A stretch of DNA of 64,000 bases from JANQIO01 sp043585095 (GCA_043585095.1 CP121321.1:1364001-1428000); one strand, 5' to 3'. Numbered from the stretch's first letter, positions 53,039 through 62,015 are shown. Notes: generated from the letters alone by a model not told the origin. Translations and numbers: made by a program.

Positions 53039-54508
53039 ATGCTGAGAATAGCCCAGGAAGCCCTGACCTTCGACGACGTCCTGTTAGTGCCTGGGTATTC
53101 GGAAGTGGTCGCCACAGACGTTTCGCTGAAAACCAAACTCACGCGTGAGATTTATCTGAATATCCCGCTGGTCTCGGCGGCGATGGACACCGTAACCGAA
53201 GCCAAGCTTGCGATTGCAATTGCTCAAGAGGGCGGCATCGGTATCGTGCATAAAAGCATGACGCTTGACGAGCAGGCCGCAGAGGTGCGGAAAGTCAAGA
53301 AGTTCGAGGCGGGCGTGGTCAAGGACCCCATCACCATCCAGCAGACAGCGACGCTGGGTGAGCTGCTCGAATTGACGCGCAAGAATGGTTTTTCCGGCGT
53401 GCCGGTGCTGGATGGCGAAGACCTGGTCGGCATCGTCACCCGCCGTGACACGCGCTTTGAGTCAAACCTGCAAATACCGGTGGCACAGATCATGACGCCT
53501 CGCCAGCAACTGGTGACCGTGGAGGAGGGCGCGACCTCGGAAGAGGTGCAAGCCCTGTTACACAAACATCGCATCGAAAAGATTCTGGTGGTTAATGACC
53601 GTTTCGACCTGCGCGGCATGATTACCGTTAAGGACTTTGATAAAGCCGAAAGCTTTCCGAGCGCCGCCAAAGATAGCTTTGGCCAACTGTTAGTCGGTGC
53701 CTCCGTGGGTACCAGCCCGGACACAGATGACCGGGTCGACGCATTGGTCGCCGCGGGCGTCGATGTCCTGGTGGTCGACACCGCCCACGGCCATTCACGC
53801 AACGTTATTGAGCGTGTTAAACGGATCAAGCAGGCTTTTCCGGACATGCAGGTTATCGGTGGCAATATTGCTACGGCTGAGGCGGCCATCGCTTTGGCTG
53901 AAGCAGGCGCGGACGCGGTAAAGGTCGGTATTGGTCCCGGGTCCATCTGCACGACGCGCGTCGTTACCGGCACTGGCGTTCCCCAGATTACCGCGGTGGC
54001 AAACGTCGCCAAAGCCTTGAAGGACACGGGCATTCCGCTGATAGCGGATGGCGGCATTCGCTTTAGCGGAGACGTTGCCAAAGCGATTGTCGCCGGCGCG
54101 CACTGTGTGATGATGGGCAGCATGTTCGCTGGCACCGAAGAGGCTCCAGGCGAGGTTGAGTTGTACCAGGGTCGAACCTACAAGTCTTACCGCGGTATGG
54201 GCAGCATGGGTGCCATGTCGCAAACGCAGGGCTCTAGCGACCGTTATTTCCAGGACGCTAGCCACGGCACCGAAAAGCTCGTACCCGAAGGCATTGAGGG
54301 TCGAGTGCCCTACAAGGGGCCGGTCGCCAGCATTGTGCACCAGCTGATGGGCGGCGTGCGTTCGGCCATGGGCTACACCGGCAGCATCGATATTGAAACC
54401 ATGCGCACCCACCCTGAGTTCATGAAAGTGACCGCGGCGGGTATGAGCGAAAGCCACGTGCACGACGTTTCGATCACCAAGGAAGCGCCAAACTATCCCG
54501 TTAGTTGA
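53039..54508 (+). CDS. guaB: IMP dehydrogenase
   Basis: Oxidises IMP to XMP with NAD, the committed step to GMP. The 489-residue product has the (beta/alpha)8 barrel interrupted by a CBS pair at about 95-205 (VKDPITIQQTATLGELLELT; IMTPRQQLVTVEEGAT). The catalytic Cys loop is GPGSICTTRVVTGTG and the flap SMGAMSQTQGSSDRYF. It lies 78 bases before guaA, presumably as one transcript. Confidence 0.97.
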   Translation: MLRIAQEALTFDDVLLVPGYSEVVATDVSLKTKLTREIYLNIPLVSAAMDTVTEAKLAIAIAQEGGIGIVHKSMTLDEQAAEVRKVKKFEAGVVKDPITIQQTATLGELLELTRKNGFSGVPVLDGEDLVGIVTRRDTRFESNLQIPVAQIMTPRQQLVTVEEGATSEEVQALLHKHRIEKILVVNDRFDLRGMITVKDFDKAESFPSAAKDSFGQLLVGASVGTSPDTDDRVDALVAAGVDVLVVDTAHGHSRNVIERVKRIKQAFPDMQVIGGNIATAEAAIALAEAGADAVKVGIGPGSICTTRVVTGTGVPQITAVANVAKALKDTGIPLIADGGIRFSGDVAKAIVAGAHCVMMGSMFAGTEEAPGEVELYQGRTYKSYRGMGSMGAMSQTQGSSDRYFQDASHGTEKLVPEGIEGRVPYKGPVASIVHQLMGGVRSAMGYTGSIDIETMRTHPEFMKVTAAGMSESHVHDVSITKEAPNYPVS

Positions 54509-54586
54509 TGTGCGGCGTTTTGACGCGTCTGCCTGCAAGCCAGCGGTCACTGACACTGTGCGGGCCATTCAGGACAATCTGACCCT

Positions 54587-56161
54587 ATGAGTAATATCCA
54601 CGACCAGCGTATCCTTATTCTGGATTTCGGCTCTCAGTACACGCAATTGATTGCCCGGCGGGTGCGGGAGGTCGGCGTGTACAGCGAAATACGCGCTTGG
54701 GATATCAGCGACGCCGACATACGCGACTTTGCGCCGATGGGGATTATTTTGTCCGGAGGTCCTGAATCGGTCACCGAGCGGGGTTCACCGCGGGCGCCAG
54801 ACCTCGTGTTTGAACTGGGCGTGCCGGTATTGGGTATTTGCTACGGCATGCAGACCATGGCGGTCCAATTTGGCGGCGAGGTGCAAGGCTCTGATGTGAG
54901 CGAGTTCGGCTATGCCCAGATTCGCGTCACGGAAGCGAGCAAGCTGCTGCACGATATCAAAGACCACGTCGACCATGACGGCACCGCACTATTGGACGTG
55001 TGGATGAGCCACGGAGACAAGGTCACCGGCTTGCCGGACGGCTTTACGCTTATGGCCGAGACAGAGAGTTGTCCCATCGCCGGGATGGCAAACGTCGATC
55101 GGGATTTGTACGGCATTCAGTTTCATCCCGAGGTCACGCACACCCTGCAGGGTAAGCGTATTTACGAGCACTTCGTGCTGGAGCTATGCGGCTGTGACGT
55201 GTTGTGGACGCCGGCCAACATCGTTGAGGATGCGATCGAGCGTGTGCAAGCGCAGGTGGGCCAGGACAAGGTGCTGCTGGGTCTATCGGGCGGCGTTGAC
55301 TCGTCTGTGGTAGCGGCTCTGCTGCATCGGGCCATCGGTGATCAGCTAACCTGCGTGTTTGTCGACAATGGCCTGCTTCGTAAAAACGAAGGCGATCAGG
55401 TAATGGATATGTTCGCCAAGAACATGGGTGTAAAAGTGGTGCGCTGCGACGCCGAGGCCCGTTTTCTTGAGCAGCTAGAGGGTATCGACGACCCCGAGCT
55501 CAAGCGCAAGCGTATAGGCAACACCTTCATCGAGGTATTCGACGATGAGGCCACTCGTATACAGGACGTAAAGTGGTTGGCGCAGGGCACGATCTATCCC
55601 GATGTCATCGAGTCTGCCGGTGCCAAGACGGGCAAAGCCCACGTTATTAAGTCCCACCACAACGTTGGCGGCTTGCCGGAAGACATGGCGCTAGAGCTAG
55701 TGGAGCCCCTGCGCGAACTGTTCAAAGATGAGGTGCGCCAGGTCGGCCTGGAGCTGGGCCTGCCCTACGATATGGTGTTTCGCCATCCTTTCCCGGGCCC
55801 GGGCCTGGGTGTGCGCATTTTGGGCGAGGTTAAAAAGGAGTATGCCGATCTGCTGCGCGAGGCCGACGCAATTTTCATCGAAGAGCTGCACGCGGCGGAT
55901 TACTACCACAAGACCAGCCAGGCCTTTGCCGTATTCCTACCGGTTAAATCAGTTGGCGTGGTCGGCGACGGCAGGCGCTACGAATACGTGATCGCCCTGC
56001 GAGCTGTAGAGACCATCGATTTTATGACGGCGCGCTGGGCACACTTGCCCTACGAGCTGCTGGAGCGGGTCTCAAATCGAATCATCAACGAAATCAGCGG
56101 CGTATCGCGTGTCACCTACGACGTTTCCAGTAAGCCACCGGCAACTATCGAGTGGGAGTGA
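54587..56161 (+). CDS. guaA: GMP synthase (glutamine-hydrolysing)
   Basis: Aminates XMP to GMP. The 524-residue product has an N-terminal class I glutaminase domain (C85 in LGICYGMQTM; GIQFHPEVTHT), an ATP pyrophosphatase domain (LSGGVDSSVVAAL) and a C-terminal dimerisation domain ending YDVSSKPPATIEWE. It is the second gene of guaBA. The tadA gene often found next is absent; a 350-base gap with repeats and a terminator follows. Confidence 0.97.
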   Translation: MSNIHDQRILILDFGSQYTQLIARRVREVGVYSEIRAWDISDADIRDFAPMGIILSGGPESVTERGSPRAPDLVFELGVPVLGICYGMQTMAVQFGGEVQGSDVSEFGYAQIRVTEASKLLHDIKDHVDHDGTALLDVWMSHGDKVTGLPDGFTLMAETESCPIAGMANVDRDLYGIQFHPEVTHTLQGKRIYEHFVLELCGCDVLWTPANIVEDAIERVQAQVGQDKVLLGLSGGVDSSVVAALLHRAIGDQLTCVFVDNGLLRKNEGDQVMDMFAKNMGVKVVRCDAEARFLEQLEGIDDPELKRKRIGNTFIEVFDDEATRIQDVKWLAQGTIYPDVIESAGAKTGKAHVIKSHHNVGGLPEDMALELVEPLRELFKDEVRQVGLELGLPYDMVFRHPFPGPGLGVRILGEVKKEYADLLREADAIFIEELHAADYYHKTSQAFAVFLPVKSVGVVGDGRRYEYVIALRAVETIDFMTARWAHLPYELLERVSNRIINEISGVSRVTYDVSSKPPATIEWE

Positions 56162-56297
56162 CTGGCACCGGCGCGCCTGAGCAGCGCCGTTTATTGCCTA
56201 TTCTCGGTGAGCAGCCACACCTTGCGCCCGGCGGGCAGAGCACAGCCAGCCCTCGACAGGTTGATCGCCGCTGCCGTCCAGGCTAAACCTTCGAGCC

Positions 56298-56340
56298 GTA
56301 GTAGGTCATCCTGTAGTAGGTCATCCTGTAGTAGGTCATC
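56298..56340 (+). repeat. Three tandem 15-bp repeats in the guaBA 3' region
   Basis: Units of GTAGTAGGTCATCCT at 56298-56312 and 56313-56327 and a partial third (13 bases) at 56328-56340. They are located upstream of the guaBA terminator, so they would be transcribed in the 3' untranslated region. Confidence 0.9.
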
Positions 56341-56356
56341 GCAGGCGCAAAATACG

Positions 56357-56390
56357 ACGCCCCGATCAGAAATGGTCAGGGCGTTCTTAT
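56357..56390 (+). terminator. Likely guaBA terminator
   Basis: ACGCCC/GGGCGT outer stem (56357-56362, 56379-56384) continues, past one mismatch, into GATCA/TGGTC with a GAAA tetraloop. TTCTTAT follows. The hairpin geometry is good; the T-run is broken by a C. Confidence 0.6.
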
Positions 56391-56510
56391 ATTCAGTGTC
56401 TGGGTTCAGATAATAAAGTCTGATAGTGTGCTTTCGACATATTTCGACTTCGACGTCGCTGTGCTTGTCGCGACTCTTTTAGCTTTGCTATCCCCATCAG
56501 TTGGAACTCT

Positions 56511-58400
56511 ATGAGTGATTTATTCAGGCATTTCAGAGGTGATCTTTTTGGCGGCATAACCGCTGGCATAGTAGCGTTGCCATTGGCCCTTGCCTTTGGG
56601 GTGAGCTCCGGGCTGGGCCCGAGCGCCGGACTTTACGGTGCCATCTTCATCGGTTTTTTTGCCGCACTCTTCGGTGGGACGAGTACGCAAATCTCTGGTC
56701 CGACTGCGCCTATGACGGCTGTAAGCATGGTTGTCGTTGCTGGCATCGTCGCGGTGTACGAGGGTGATGCTGCCCGGGCGCTGCCAGCGATCCTGTCCGT
56801 TTTCCTGCTTGCCGGCGTTATGCAGATGGGATTGGGAGTTCTGGGACTGGGCAGATATATACGGTTCATTCCCTATCCTGTCGTATCAGGATTCATGACG
56901 GCCATCGGTGTCATTATTCTGGTCACACAGCTGCTGCCGTCCATGGGTTACTATCCAAAGGAAGACCTTGAGCTGGTAGAGCGCTTCAAGCCGCAGGCCG
57001 AGGAGGTCATTCTCGAGAATATCCTGCGGGAAGAGGCCGGTGAGGGCATTCTTGTTCTCGAGGATTTCGAAGAAACTATCAGTAGATCGCGACAAACCTC
57101 TGAAGAGGAAATTTATCAGGAAGCGAAATCCCTGGCAGGTTCTTATGCGTCCGGCGTTATCGGAACCCTGAGGATTTTACCGCGGGCTCTAAGCAGAGTA
57201 GTTCCTCTGGAGTTGATGCTATCCCTGGCCACTATCGGGATCATCTACGGGTTCAAGCGTATCACTACTGTTGTTCCGAGCACGCTGGTGGCGCTGGTTT
57301 CGGTCTCTGGTGTGGCCTATGGTTTGGGTCTTGATTATCGCGCCATAGAGGCGATTCCCGAGGGCTTGCCTGTACTTCGGTGGGAGATTTTCACGTCCTT
57401 TCAGTTCGACACGATCAGTCCCTACCTGTTTACCGCATTTACACTGGCGATGCTGGGCGCAATAGATTCACTTCTAACGTCGGTTGTTGCCGATAATATG
57501 ACCAAAACAAAGCACAATCCCGACAGGGAGTTGGTAGGTCAGGGCATTGGCAATAGTGTCGCGGCAATGTTTGGTGGCATCCCGGGAGCGGGGGCGACGA
57601 TTCGTACCGTGGTCAATATCGAATCAGGCGGTAAGACACGGCTGTCCGGGATGGTTGCTGCCCTGGTGCTGGGTATCGTGTTACTCGCACTGGGTCCCGT
57701 GGCCTCACAAATTCCTGCAGCCGTACTGGCGGGCATCCTGGTGACCGTTGGCGTGGGTGTCATGGACTACAAAGGGCTAAAAGCCATGCCAGCGATGCCC
57801 AAAGACGTTATCTATGGCCCGGTAAAAATCAGCTCGGAAGTTATTATCATGCTGACTGTGATGGTGCTCTCGTCTGTGTGGAATCTGGTTTATGCAGTTG
57901 GCGTAGGCCTTGTTATTGCATCGTTTACTTTCATGAAGAAAATGGGCGATATGACCGGTGAGCAATCTTTTGTCAAATCCATGGCTGAGAAAGAACCCTG
58001 GACGGATGAATCTACCTTTCCAACGTCGCTGCAACAAAACGTCGTCATCAAACGTATTAGTGGGCCCCTGTTTTTCGGCTCGACAAGTGATTTTCAGTCG
58101 TTGGCTGCACAGATTCCGCCGACCGCATCGGTAGTGATTATTCGCATGGGACGCGTGTCCTATATGGATCAGTCCGGGCTGTACGCCCTTGAGGATGTGC
58201 TGGTTGACCTGAAGAAGTCCGACAGCGTGAGGGTGCTGCTGACCAAATTGCAACCGCAGCCAAGATACCTGATGGAGCAGATTGGTATCATTCCAGGCCT
58301 GGTGCCGGAAGAAGACATTTTTGAGTCCTACGATGCGTGCGTTAGCGCGCTAGCGGCAGGTGGCTTCGTCCCCGGTAAACCTCCGGCGGAGATCGCCTAG
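56511..58400 (+). CDS. SulP-family anion transporter with STAS domain
   Basis: SLC26/SulP transporter of 629 residues, carrying sulfate, bicarbonate or another anion into the cell. The membrane domain begins GDLFGGITAGIVALPLALAFG, with SGPTAPMTAVSMVVVAG downstream. A hydrophilic, acidic insertion of about 68 residues (147-214) separates membrane segments; it is absent from typical short SulP proteins. The C-terminal STAS domain is at about 510-600 (RMGRVSYMDQSGLYALEDVL). The substrate cannot be read. Confidence 0.88.
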   Translation: MSDLFRHFRGDLFGGITAGIVALPLALAFGVSSGLGPSAGLYGAIFIGFFAALFGGTSTQISGPTAPMTAVSMVVVAGIVAVYEGDAARALPAILSVFLLAGVMQMGLGVLGLGRYIRFIPYPVVSGFMTAIGVIILVTQLLPSMGYYPKEDLELVERFKPQAEEVILENILREEAGEGILVLEDFEETISRSRQTSEEEIYQEAKSLAGSYASGVIGTLRILPRALSRVVPLELMLSLATIGIIYGFKRITTVVPSTLVALVSVSGVAYGLGLDYRAIEAIPEGLPVLRWEIFTSFQFDTISPYLFTAFTLAMLGAIDSLLTSVVADNMTKTKHNPDRELVGQGIGNSVAAMFGGIPGAGATIRTVVNIESGGKTRLSGMVAALVLGIVLLALGPVASQIPAAVLAGILVTVGVGVMDYKGLKAMPAMPKDVIYGPVKISSEVIIMLTVMVLSSVWNLVYAVGVGLVIASFTFMKKMGDMTGEQSFVKSMAEKEPWTDESTFPTSLQQNVVIKRISGPLFFGSTSDFQSLAAQIPPTASVVIIRMGRVSYMDQSGLYALEDVLVDLKKSDSVRVLLTKLQPQPRYLMEQIGIIPGLVPEEDIFESYDACVSALAAGGFVPGKPPAEIA

Positions 58401-58430
58401 TTCCGGCGTTTGTAACGAGGAGAGCACAGC

Positions 58431-58886
58431 ATGGAACCACTTCCGCATCAATACGATGTCACGGCCAGCGCAAGCGTTGAAAGCGAGGTGTCCTTGAAGG
58501 CAGACGGCGTAATGGAAATTGTTAGCGCGCCACCTGCGGAGTTTGGTGGTCCGGGTGACAAATAGTCGCCGGAGTCGCTGCTGATCGCTGCGGTCGCGGA
58601 CTGCTTTATATTGACGTTTCGGGCGATTGCTCGCGCAGCGAAGCTGGACTGGATCGATTTGCGCTGCGACGCGTCAGGCACACTGGACCGCGTGGATCGC
58701 GTCACGCGTTTTACCGAAATCAGGGTCAAGGCGACGCTGTTGTTGCCCACAGCTGAGGGTGCAGACGCCGAAGGGCTGATCGAACAAGCTGAGAAACTGC
58801 TGCACAAGGCCGAGGCGAGTTGTTTAGTCACTAACTCGCTGATTGCCGAGAGCACGCTGAGCACAGAAATCGCGCTGGCCGACTGA
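58431..58886 (+). pseudogene. OsmC/Ohr-family gene interrupted by an in-frame TAG
   Basis: OsmC-like peroxidase family gene of 152 codons beginning at ATG 58431 behind AGGAGAG. Codon 45 (58563-58565) is TAG, in the context GGPGDK-stop-SPESLLIAAVADCF, where family members carry Trp (TGG). The downstream frame is intact through FILTFRAIARAAKLDW and a second Cys in AEASCLVTNSL, to a TGA at 58884. A single G-to-A change would explain it. It may be a recent pseudogene or a sequence error. Confidence 0.8.
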
Positions 58887-59028
58887 GCCATCGACATGTC
58901 GGGCTACGTCTACCGGCAAAGAGCTCAGACGTTTACTCGGCCAACAGGATGCTAAAAGTTTGTTGGTTGGGGATCATATTTGAACAATGCGGGCCAAGTC
59001 TGTAGTGCTATCTTGCGTCGTCTGTAAG

Positions 59029-59472
59029 TTAGAGCAGCTCCAGAGCAGGCAAGCGATCTCTCAGTCGCCTCCCATCGCTGACGAGGTCTGCAATAGTAAT
59101 GCCGTCCATCGACGAAAAAAACGCCTCGATCCCCTGATGAAACAGTCCTGTGAGTTTGCATTCGCCGGCAAGGGGACAGGTGTTGGTGGCGGGTTTGAAG
59201 CACTCCACAAACTCGCTTGTGTCCTCTATCTCACGTAGCACCTCACCCAGGGCGATTTTTTCCGGGGGAAGGGCGAGCTTAACGCCCCCACTCCGACCCC
59301 GCAGTGTGGTCAGGTAGCCGAGCTGTCCGAGCTGTCGGGAGGACTTCAGCAGGTGCGCCTTGGAAATACCATAAGATGTCGCAATGTCTTCTATTCTCAC
59401 GACGTCTCCCGGGTGGATCGCGCAGTACATAAGTATGCGCAGAGAATAATTTGAGTACGCTGTTAGTCGGAT
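59029..59472 (-). CDS. nsrR: Rrf2-family regulator, NsrR-like
   Basis: Iron-sulfur transcription factor likely sensing nitric oxide. The winged-helix part is at residues 1-75 (SYGISKAHLLKSSRQLGQLG; LRGRSGGVKLA). Three Cys in ECFKPATNTCPLAGECKL (about 90-110) fit the cluster site. Family alignment (RLTAYSNYSLRILMYCA) requires starting at an ATC at 59472, five bases after AAGGAGG; no ATG, GTG or TTG exists between it and the upstream in-frame stop. The first ATG, at 59430, would delete 14 conserved residues. It is divergent from cioA. Confidence 0.85.
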   Translation of the reverse strand: MRLTAYSNYSLRILMYCAIHPGDVVRIEDIATSYGISKAHLLKSSRQLGQLGYLTTLRGRSGGVKLALPPEKIALGEVLREIEDTSEFVECFKPATNTCPLAGECKLTGLFHQGIEAFFSSMDGITIADLVSDGRRLRDRLPALELL

Positions 59473-59489
59473 AGTAACCTCCTTGAGGT
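59470..59489 (-). promoter_or_regulatory. Shine-Dalgarno and putative ATC start of nsrR
   Basis: On the minus strand AAGGAGG (59478-59484) is separated by five bases from ATC (59472-59470). The Shine-Dalgarno is partly inside a small inverted repeat ACCTC-AAG-GAGGT (59489-59477), which could limit access. Spacing is ideal for initiation at the ATC. Confidence 0.6.
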
Positions 59490-59491
59490 GG

Positions 59492-59522
59492 TTTTATTCG
59501 GGATGGGCCAACCCGAATAAAA
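59492..59522. repeat. Perfect 11-bp inverted repeat between nsrR and cioA
   Basis: TTTTATTCGGG (59492-59502) and CCCGAATAAAA (59512-59522) are exact reverse complements around 9 bases, in the divergent intergenic region. It could be an operator for the adjacent regulator or a transcript hairpin. A further AT-rich palindrome-like stretch (AATATATTAAATATTG) follows at 59526-59541. Confidence 0.85.
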
Positions 59523-59602
59523 GTAATATATTAAATATTGCTTATGGCGTGCCTTTGATAAATACTATATCAAATGCCACTTTATGCCTAAAGGAGTCTG
59601 CA

Positions 59603-61018
59603 GTGCTAGAGTTTTTTGATGCGGCGATGCTGGCGCGTATTCAGTTCGCCTTCACAGTATCGTTTCACATTATTTTCCCTGCTTTCTCTATCGGTTTGGC
59701 CAGCTACTTATTCGTGCTGGAAGCGTTATGGCTGAAAACCGACAAGCCGGTTTACCTGAATCTATATAAGTACTGGTTGCGCATCTTCGCCGTCGCCTTC
59801 GGCATGGGAGTGGTCTCAGGTTTGGTGATGTCCTACCAGTTCGGCACCAACTGGAGCGTATTTTCCGACAAAGCCGGCCCCGTTATCGGCCCACTGCTGG
59901 CCTACGAAGTTCTGACGGCATTCTTCCTCGAAGCGGGCTTTTTGGGAATCATGCTGTTCGGAATGTCAAAAGTCGGGAGGGGTCTACATTTTTTTGCAAC
60001 TGCGATGGTTGCCGTGGGCACGCTGCTGTCAGCAACATGGATCCTGTCCGTGAACAGCTGGATGCAAACCCCAGCGGGCTATGCCCTTAACGAGGTAGGG
60101 CAGTTTGTGCCGGATGACTGGATCGCAATTATCTTTAATGCAAGCTTTCCCTATCGTTTGTTGCACATGACGCTGGCCTCTTATCTGACAGTATCATTCG
60201 TCGTCGGTGCGGTCGGTGCCTGGCACCTGCTGCGGGACAAAACCAATGCAGAAGCCCGCACGATGTTTTCAATGGCTATGTGGATGGCGACGCTGGTGGC
60301 GCCTCTTCAAATTGTCGCGGGCGACATGCATGGGTTGAATACGCTGGAGCATCAGCCCATCAAAGTCGCCGCAATGGAAGGGCAGTGGCAGCGACAGAAA
60401 GGAGCTCCGTTTTTACTGCTTGCCTGGCCAGATAGCGACAATGAAGAGAACCGATTCGAGATTGGCGTTCCCTACGCGTCTGCGCTCATTCTGACTCACG
60501 ATATTGCTGGCGAAACGCCCGGACTAACAGATGTGCCAGCAGAGGATCGCCCTCCGGTCGGCATGGTCTTTTGGTCGTTTCGTGTGATGTTGCTGATGGG
60601 CGCTCTGATGACTCTAGTAGGTGTTTGCGCCGCTTGGCTGCGATACCGAGGAAAGCTCTACGATTCAGCGTGGTTCCAGCGAGCGTCCCTATGGATGGGG
60701 CCATCTGGGTTCGTGGCCGTACTTGCAGGTTGGATTGTGACCGAGGTGGGCCGGCAGCCTTTTACGGTCTACGGGCTGCTACGCACGTCTGATTCACTGG
60801 CCCCCGTTGACGCGCCAGCCGTAGCAGCCTCGCTGCTAGCGTTCATCGGTGTGTACTTCACCTTGTTCGGCGCCGGTACCTATTACATTTTGCGCATGAT
60901 GAATGAGCCGCCGGATGGCGATGGCCCCCAAACTGGGAAGCCCGTGCGCGCAGCCGGCATCACCCCGCAAGCATCACAGGATCAGCACGGAGTGAATGGA
61001 GGGCTAAATCATGCTTGA
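59603..61018 (+). CDS. cioA: Cytochrome bd-type quinol oxidase subunit I (CioA type)
   Basis: Terminal oxidase subunit carrying hemes b558, b595 and d. From GTG 59603, seven bases after AAGGAG, it has 471 residues. Haem-ligand His is in TVSFHIIFPAFSIG; the quinol site has VAAMEGQWQ, and GRQPFTVYGLLRT is the CioA-type block. The Q loop is short, marking the cyanide-insensitive subfamily. It overlaps cioB by 8 bases. NsrR next door suggests induction by nitric oxide, to which bd oxidases are resistant. Confidence 0.93.
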   Translation: MLEFFDAAMLARIQFAFTVSFHIIFPAFSIGLASYLFVLEALWLKTDKPVYLNLYKYWLRIFAVAFGMGVVSGLVMSYQFGTNWSVFSDKAGPVIGPLLAYEVLTAFFLEAGFLGIMLFGMSKVGRGLHFFATAMVAVGTLLSATWILSVNSWMQTPAGYALNEVGQFVPDDWIAIIFNASFPYRLLHMTLASYLTVSFVVGAVGAWHLLRDKTNAEARTMFSMAMWMATLVAPLQIVAGDMHGLNTLEHQPIKVAAMEGQWQRQKGAPFLLLAWPDSDNEENRFEIGVPYASALILTHDIAGETPGLTDVPAEDRPPVGMVFWSFRVMLLMGALMTLVGVCAAWLRYRGKLYDSAWFQRASLWMGPSGFVAVLAGWIVTEVGRQPFTVYGLLRTSDSLAPVDAPAVAASLLAFIGVYFTLFGAGTYYILRMMNEPPDGDGPQTGKPVRAAGITPQASQDQHGVNGGLNHA

Positions 61019-62015
61019 TCTTCCGGTTATCTGGGCCGCTCTGTTGTCGCTGGGTGTGTTTATCTATGTTGCCCTTGACGGGTTTGATCTGGGAATAGGG
61101 ATACTTTTCCCGTTTCTCGCCAAAGATGATGACCGCGACGTAGCAATGAACACGGTAGCGCCCGTATGGGATGGCAATGAAACCTGGCTCATCCTTGGGG
61201 GCGGGGGGCTTTTCGCGGCATTTCCACTGGCCTACGCAGTGGTGATGCCGGCGCTCTACGCGCCATTCATTGTCATGCTGCTCGCGCTGGTGTTTCGTGG
61301 CGTTGCCTTTGAATATCGCTGGCGCGACTCAGCGCATGTGCGCCTGTGGGACGTGAGCTTCTCTTTTGGTTCCTTTGTGGCCACGTTCATGCAGGGTGTG
61401 GTGCTGGGAACATTCGTGCAGGGTATCGAAGTCAGTGGGCGCGAGTACGCCGGAGGGTGGTGGGACTGGCTGTCGCCATTCACCGTTATGACAGGTCTTG
61501 CCCTTTGCGCTGGCTATGCGTTGCTGGGCGCCGGTTGGCTTGTCCTAAAGACAGACGCAGATCTGCGTGCCCAGGCCTATCGTTATGTTGCCATCACTGG
61601 CATTGCCACCTTTTTCTTTGTGTGCGTGGTCAGCATCTGGACGCCGCTGCTGTCGCCCGAGATCTACGCCCGCTGGTTTACTTTGCCTCAGCTCTTGTTT
61701 GTGGCGCCTGTGCCCATCCTGACGGCCCTGGTCGGCGGATTGATTGTTTGGGGCTTTATGCGGCGTATCGACGCAGTCATCTATCCTTCAACTCTGGTTT
61801 TGCTCGCCTTGTGCTTTGTCGGATTAGGCATCAGCCTCACGCCGTATATCGTGCCCCGCGCAATTACTATCCATGAAGCGGCCGCGCCCGATTCGAGTCT
61901 ACTGTTCATGCTGTTCGGCGCGCTGATCATGTTGCCTCTGATTCTGGGCTATACCGCGTACTCTTATTGGATATTCCGCGGCAAGGTGCGGCCGGGCGAG
62001 GCTGGATACCACTGA
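61011..62015 (+). CDS. cioB: Cytochrome bd-type quinol oxidase subunit II (CioB)
   Basis: Haem-free structural partner of CioA, 334 residues with about eight transmembrane segments. The family start DGFDLGIGILFPFLAKDDD and DGNETWLILGGGGLFAAFP are present, as is FRGVAFEYRWRDS. It overlaps cioA by 8 bases, and its stop TGA overlaps the ATG of the small downstream gene (ATGA-type overlap). Confidence 0.94.
   Translation: MLDLPVIWAALLSLGVFIYVALDGFDLGIGILFPFLAKDDDRDVAMNTVAPVWDGNETWLILGGGGLFAAFPLAYAVVMPALYAPFIVMLLALVFRGVAFEYRWRDSAHVRLWDVSFSFGSFVATFMQGVVLGTFVQGIEVSGREYAGGWWDWLSPFTVMTGLALCAGYALLGAGWLVLKTDADLRAQAYRYVAITGIATFFFVCVVSIWTPLLSPEIYARWFTLPQLLFVAPVPILTALVGGLIVWGFMRRIDAVIYPSTLVLLALCFVGLGISLTPYIVPRAITIHEAAAPDSSLLFMLFGALIMLPLILGYTAYSYWIFRGKVRPGEAGYH

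Larger units (their letters stand above)
56162..56510 (+). other. 349-base gap between guaA and sulP
   Basis: The gap contains a small hairpin at 56169-56189 (CGGCGC/GCGCCG, then TTTATT), three 15-bp repeats at 56298-56340, and a stronger terminator at 56357-56390. A Ser/Arg-rich reading frame over the repeats is not convincing as a gene. The last 120 bases probably hold the sulP promoter, which I cannot place. Confidence 0.5.

Noticed and set aside
53224..54568. Two long minus-strand frames (303 and 257 codons) over guaB
   Set aside because: Both are antisense shadows of guaB with low-complexity, unfamiliar composition.
56207..56413. Ser/Arg/Cys-repeat frame after guaA
   Set aside because: The repeats come from the 15-bp DNA array, there is no Shine-Dalgarno, and it overlaps the likely terminator.
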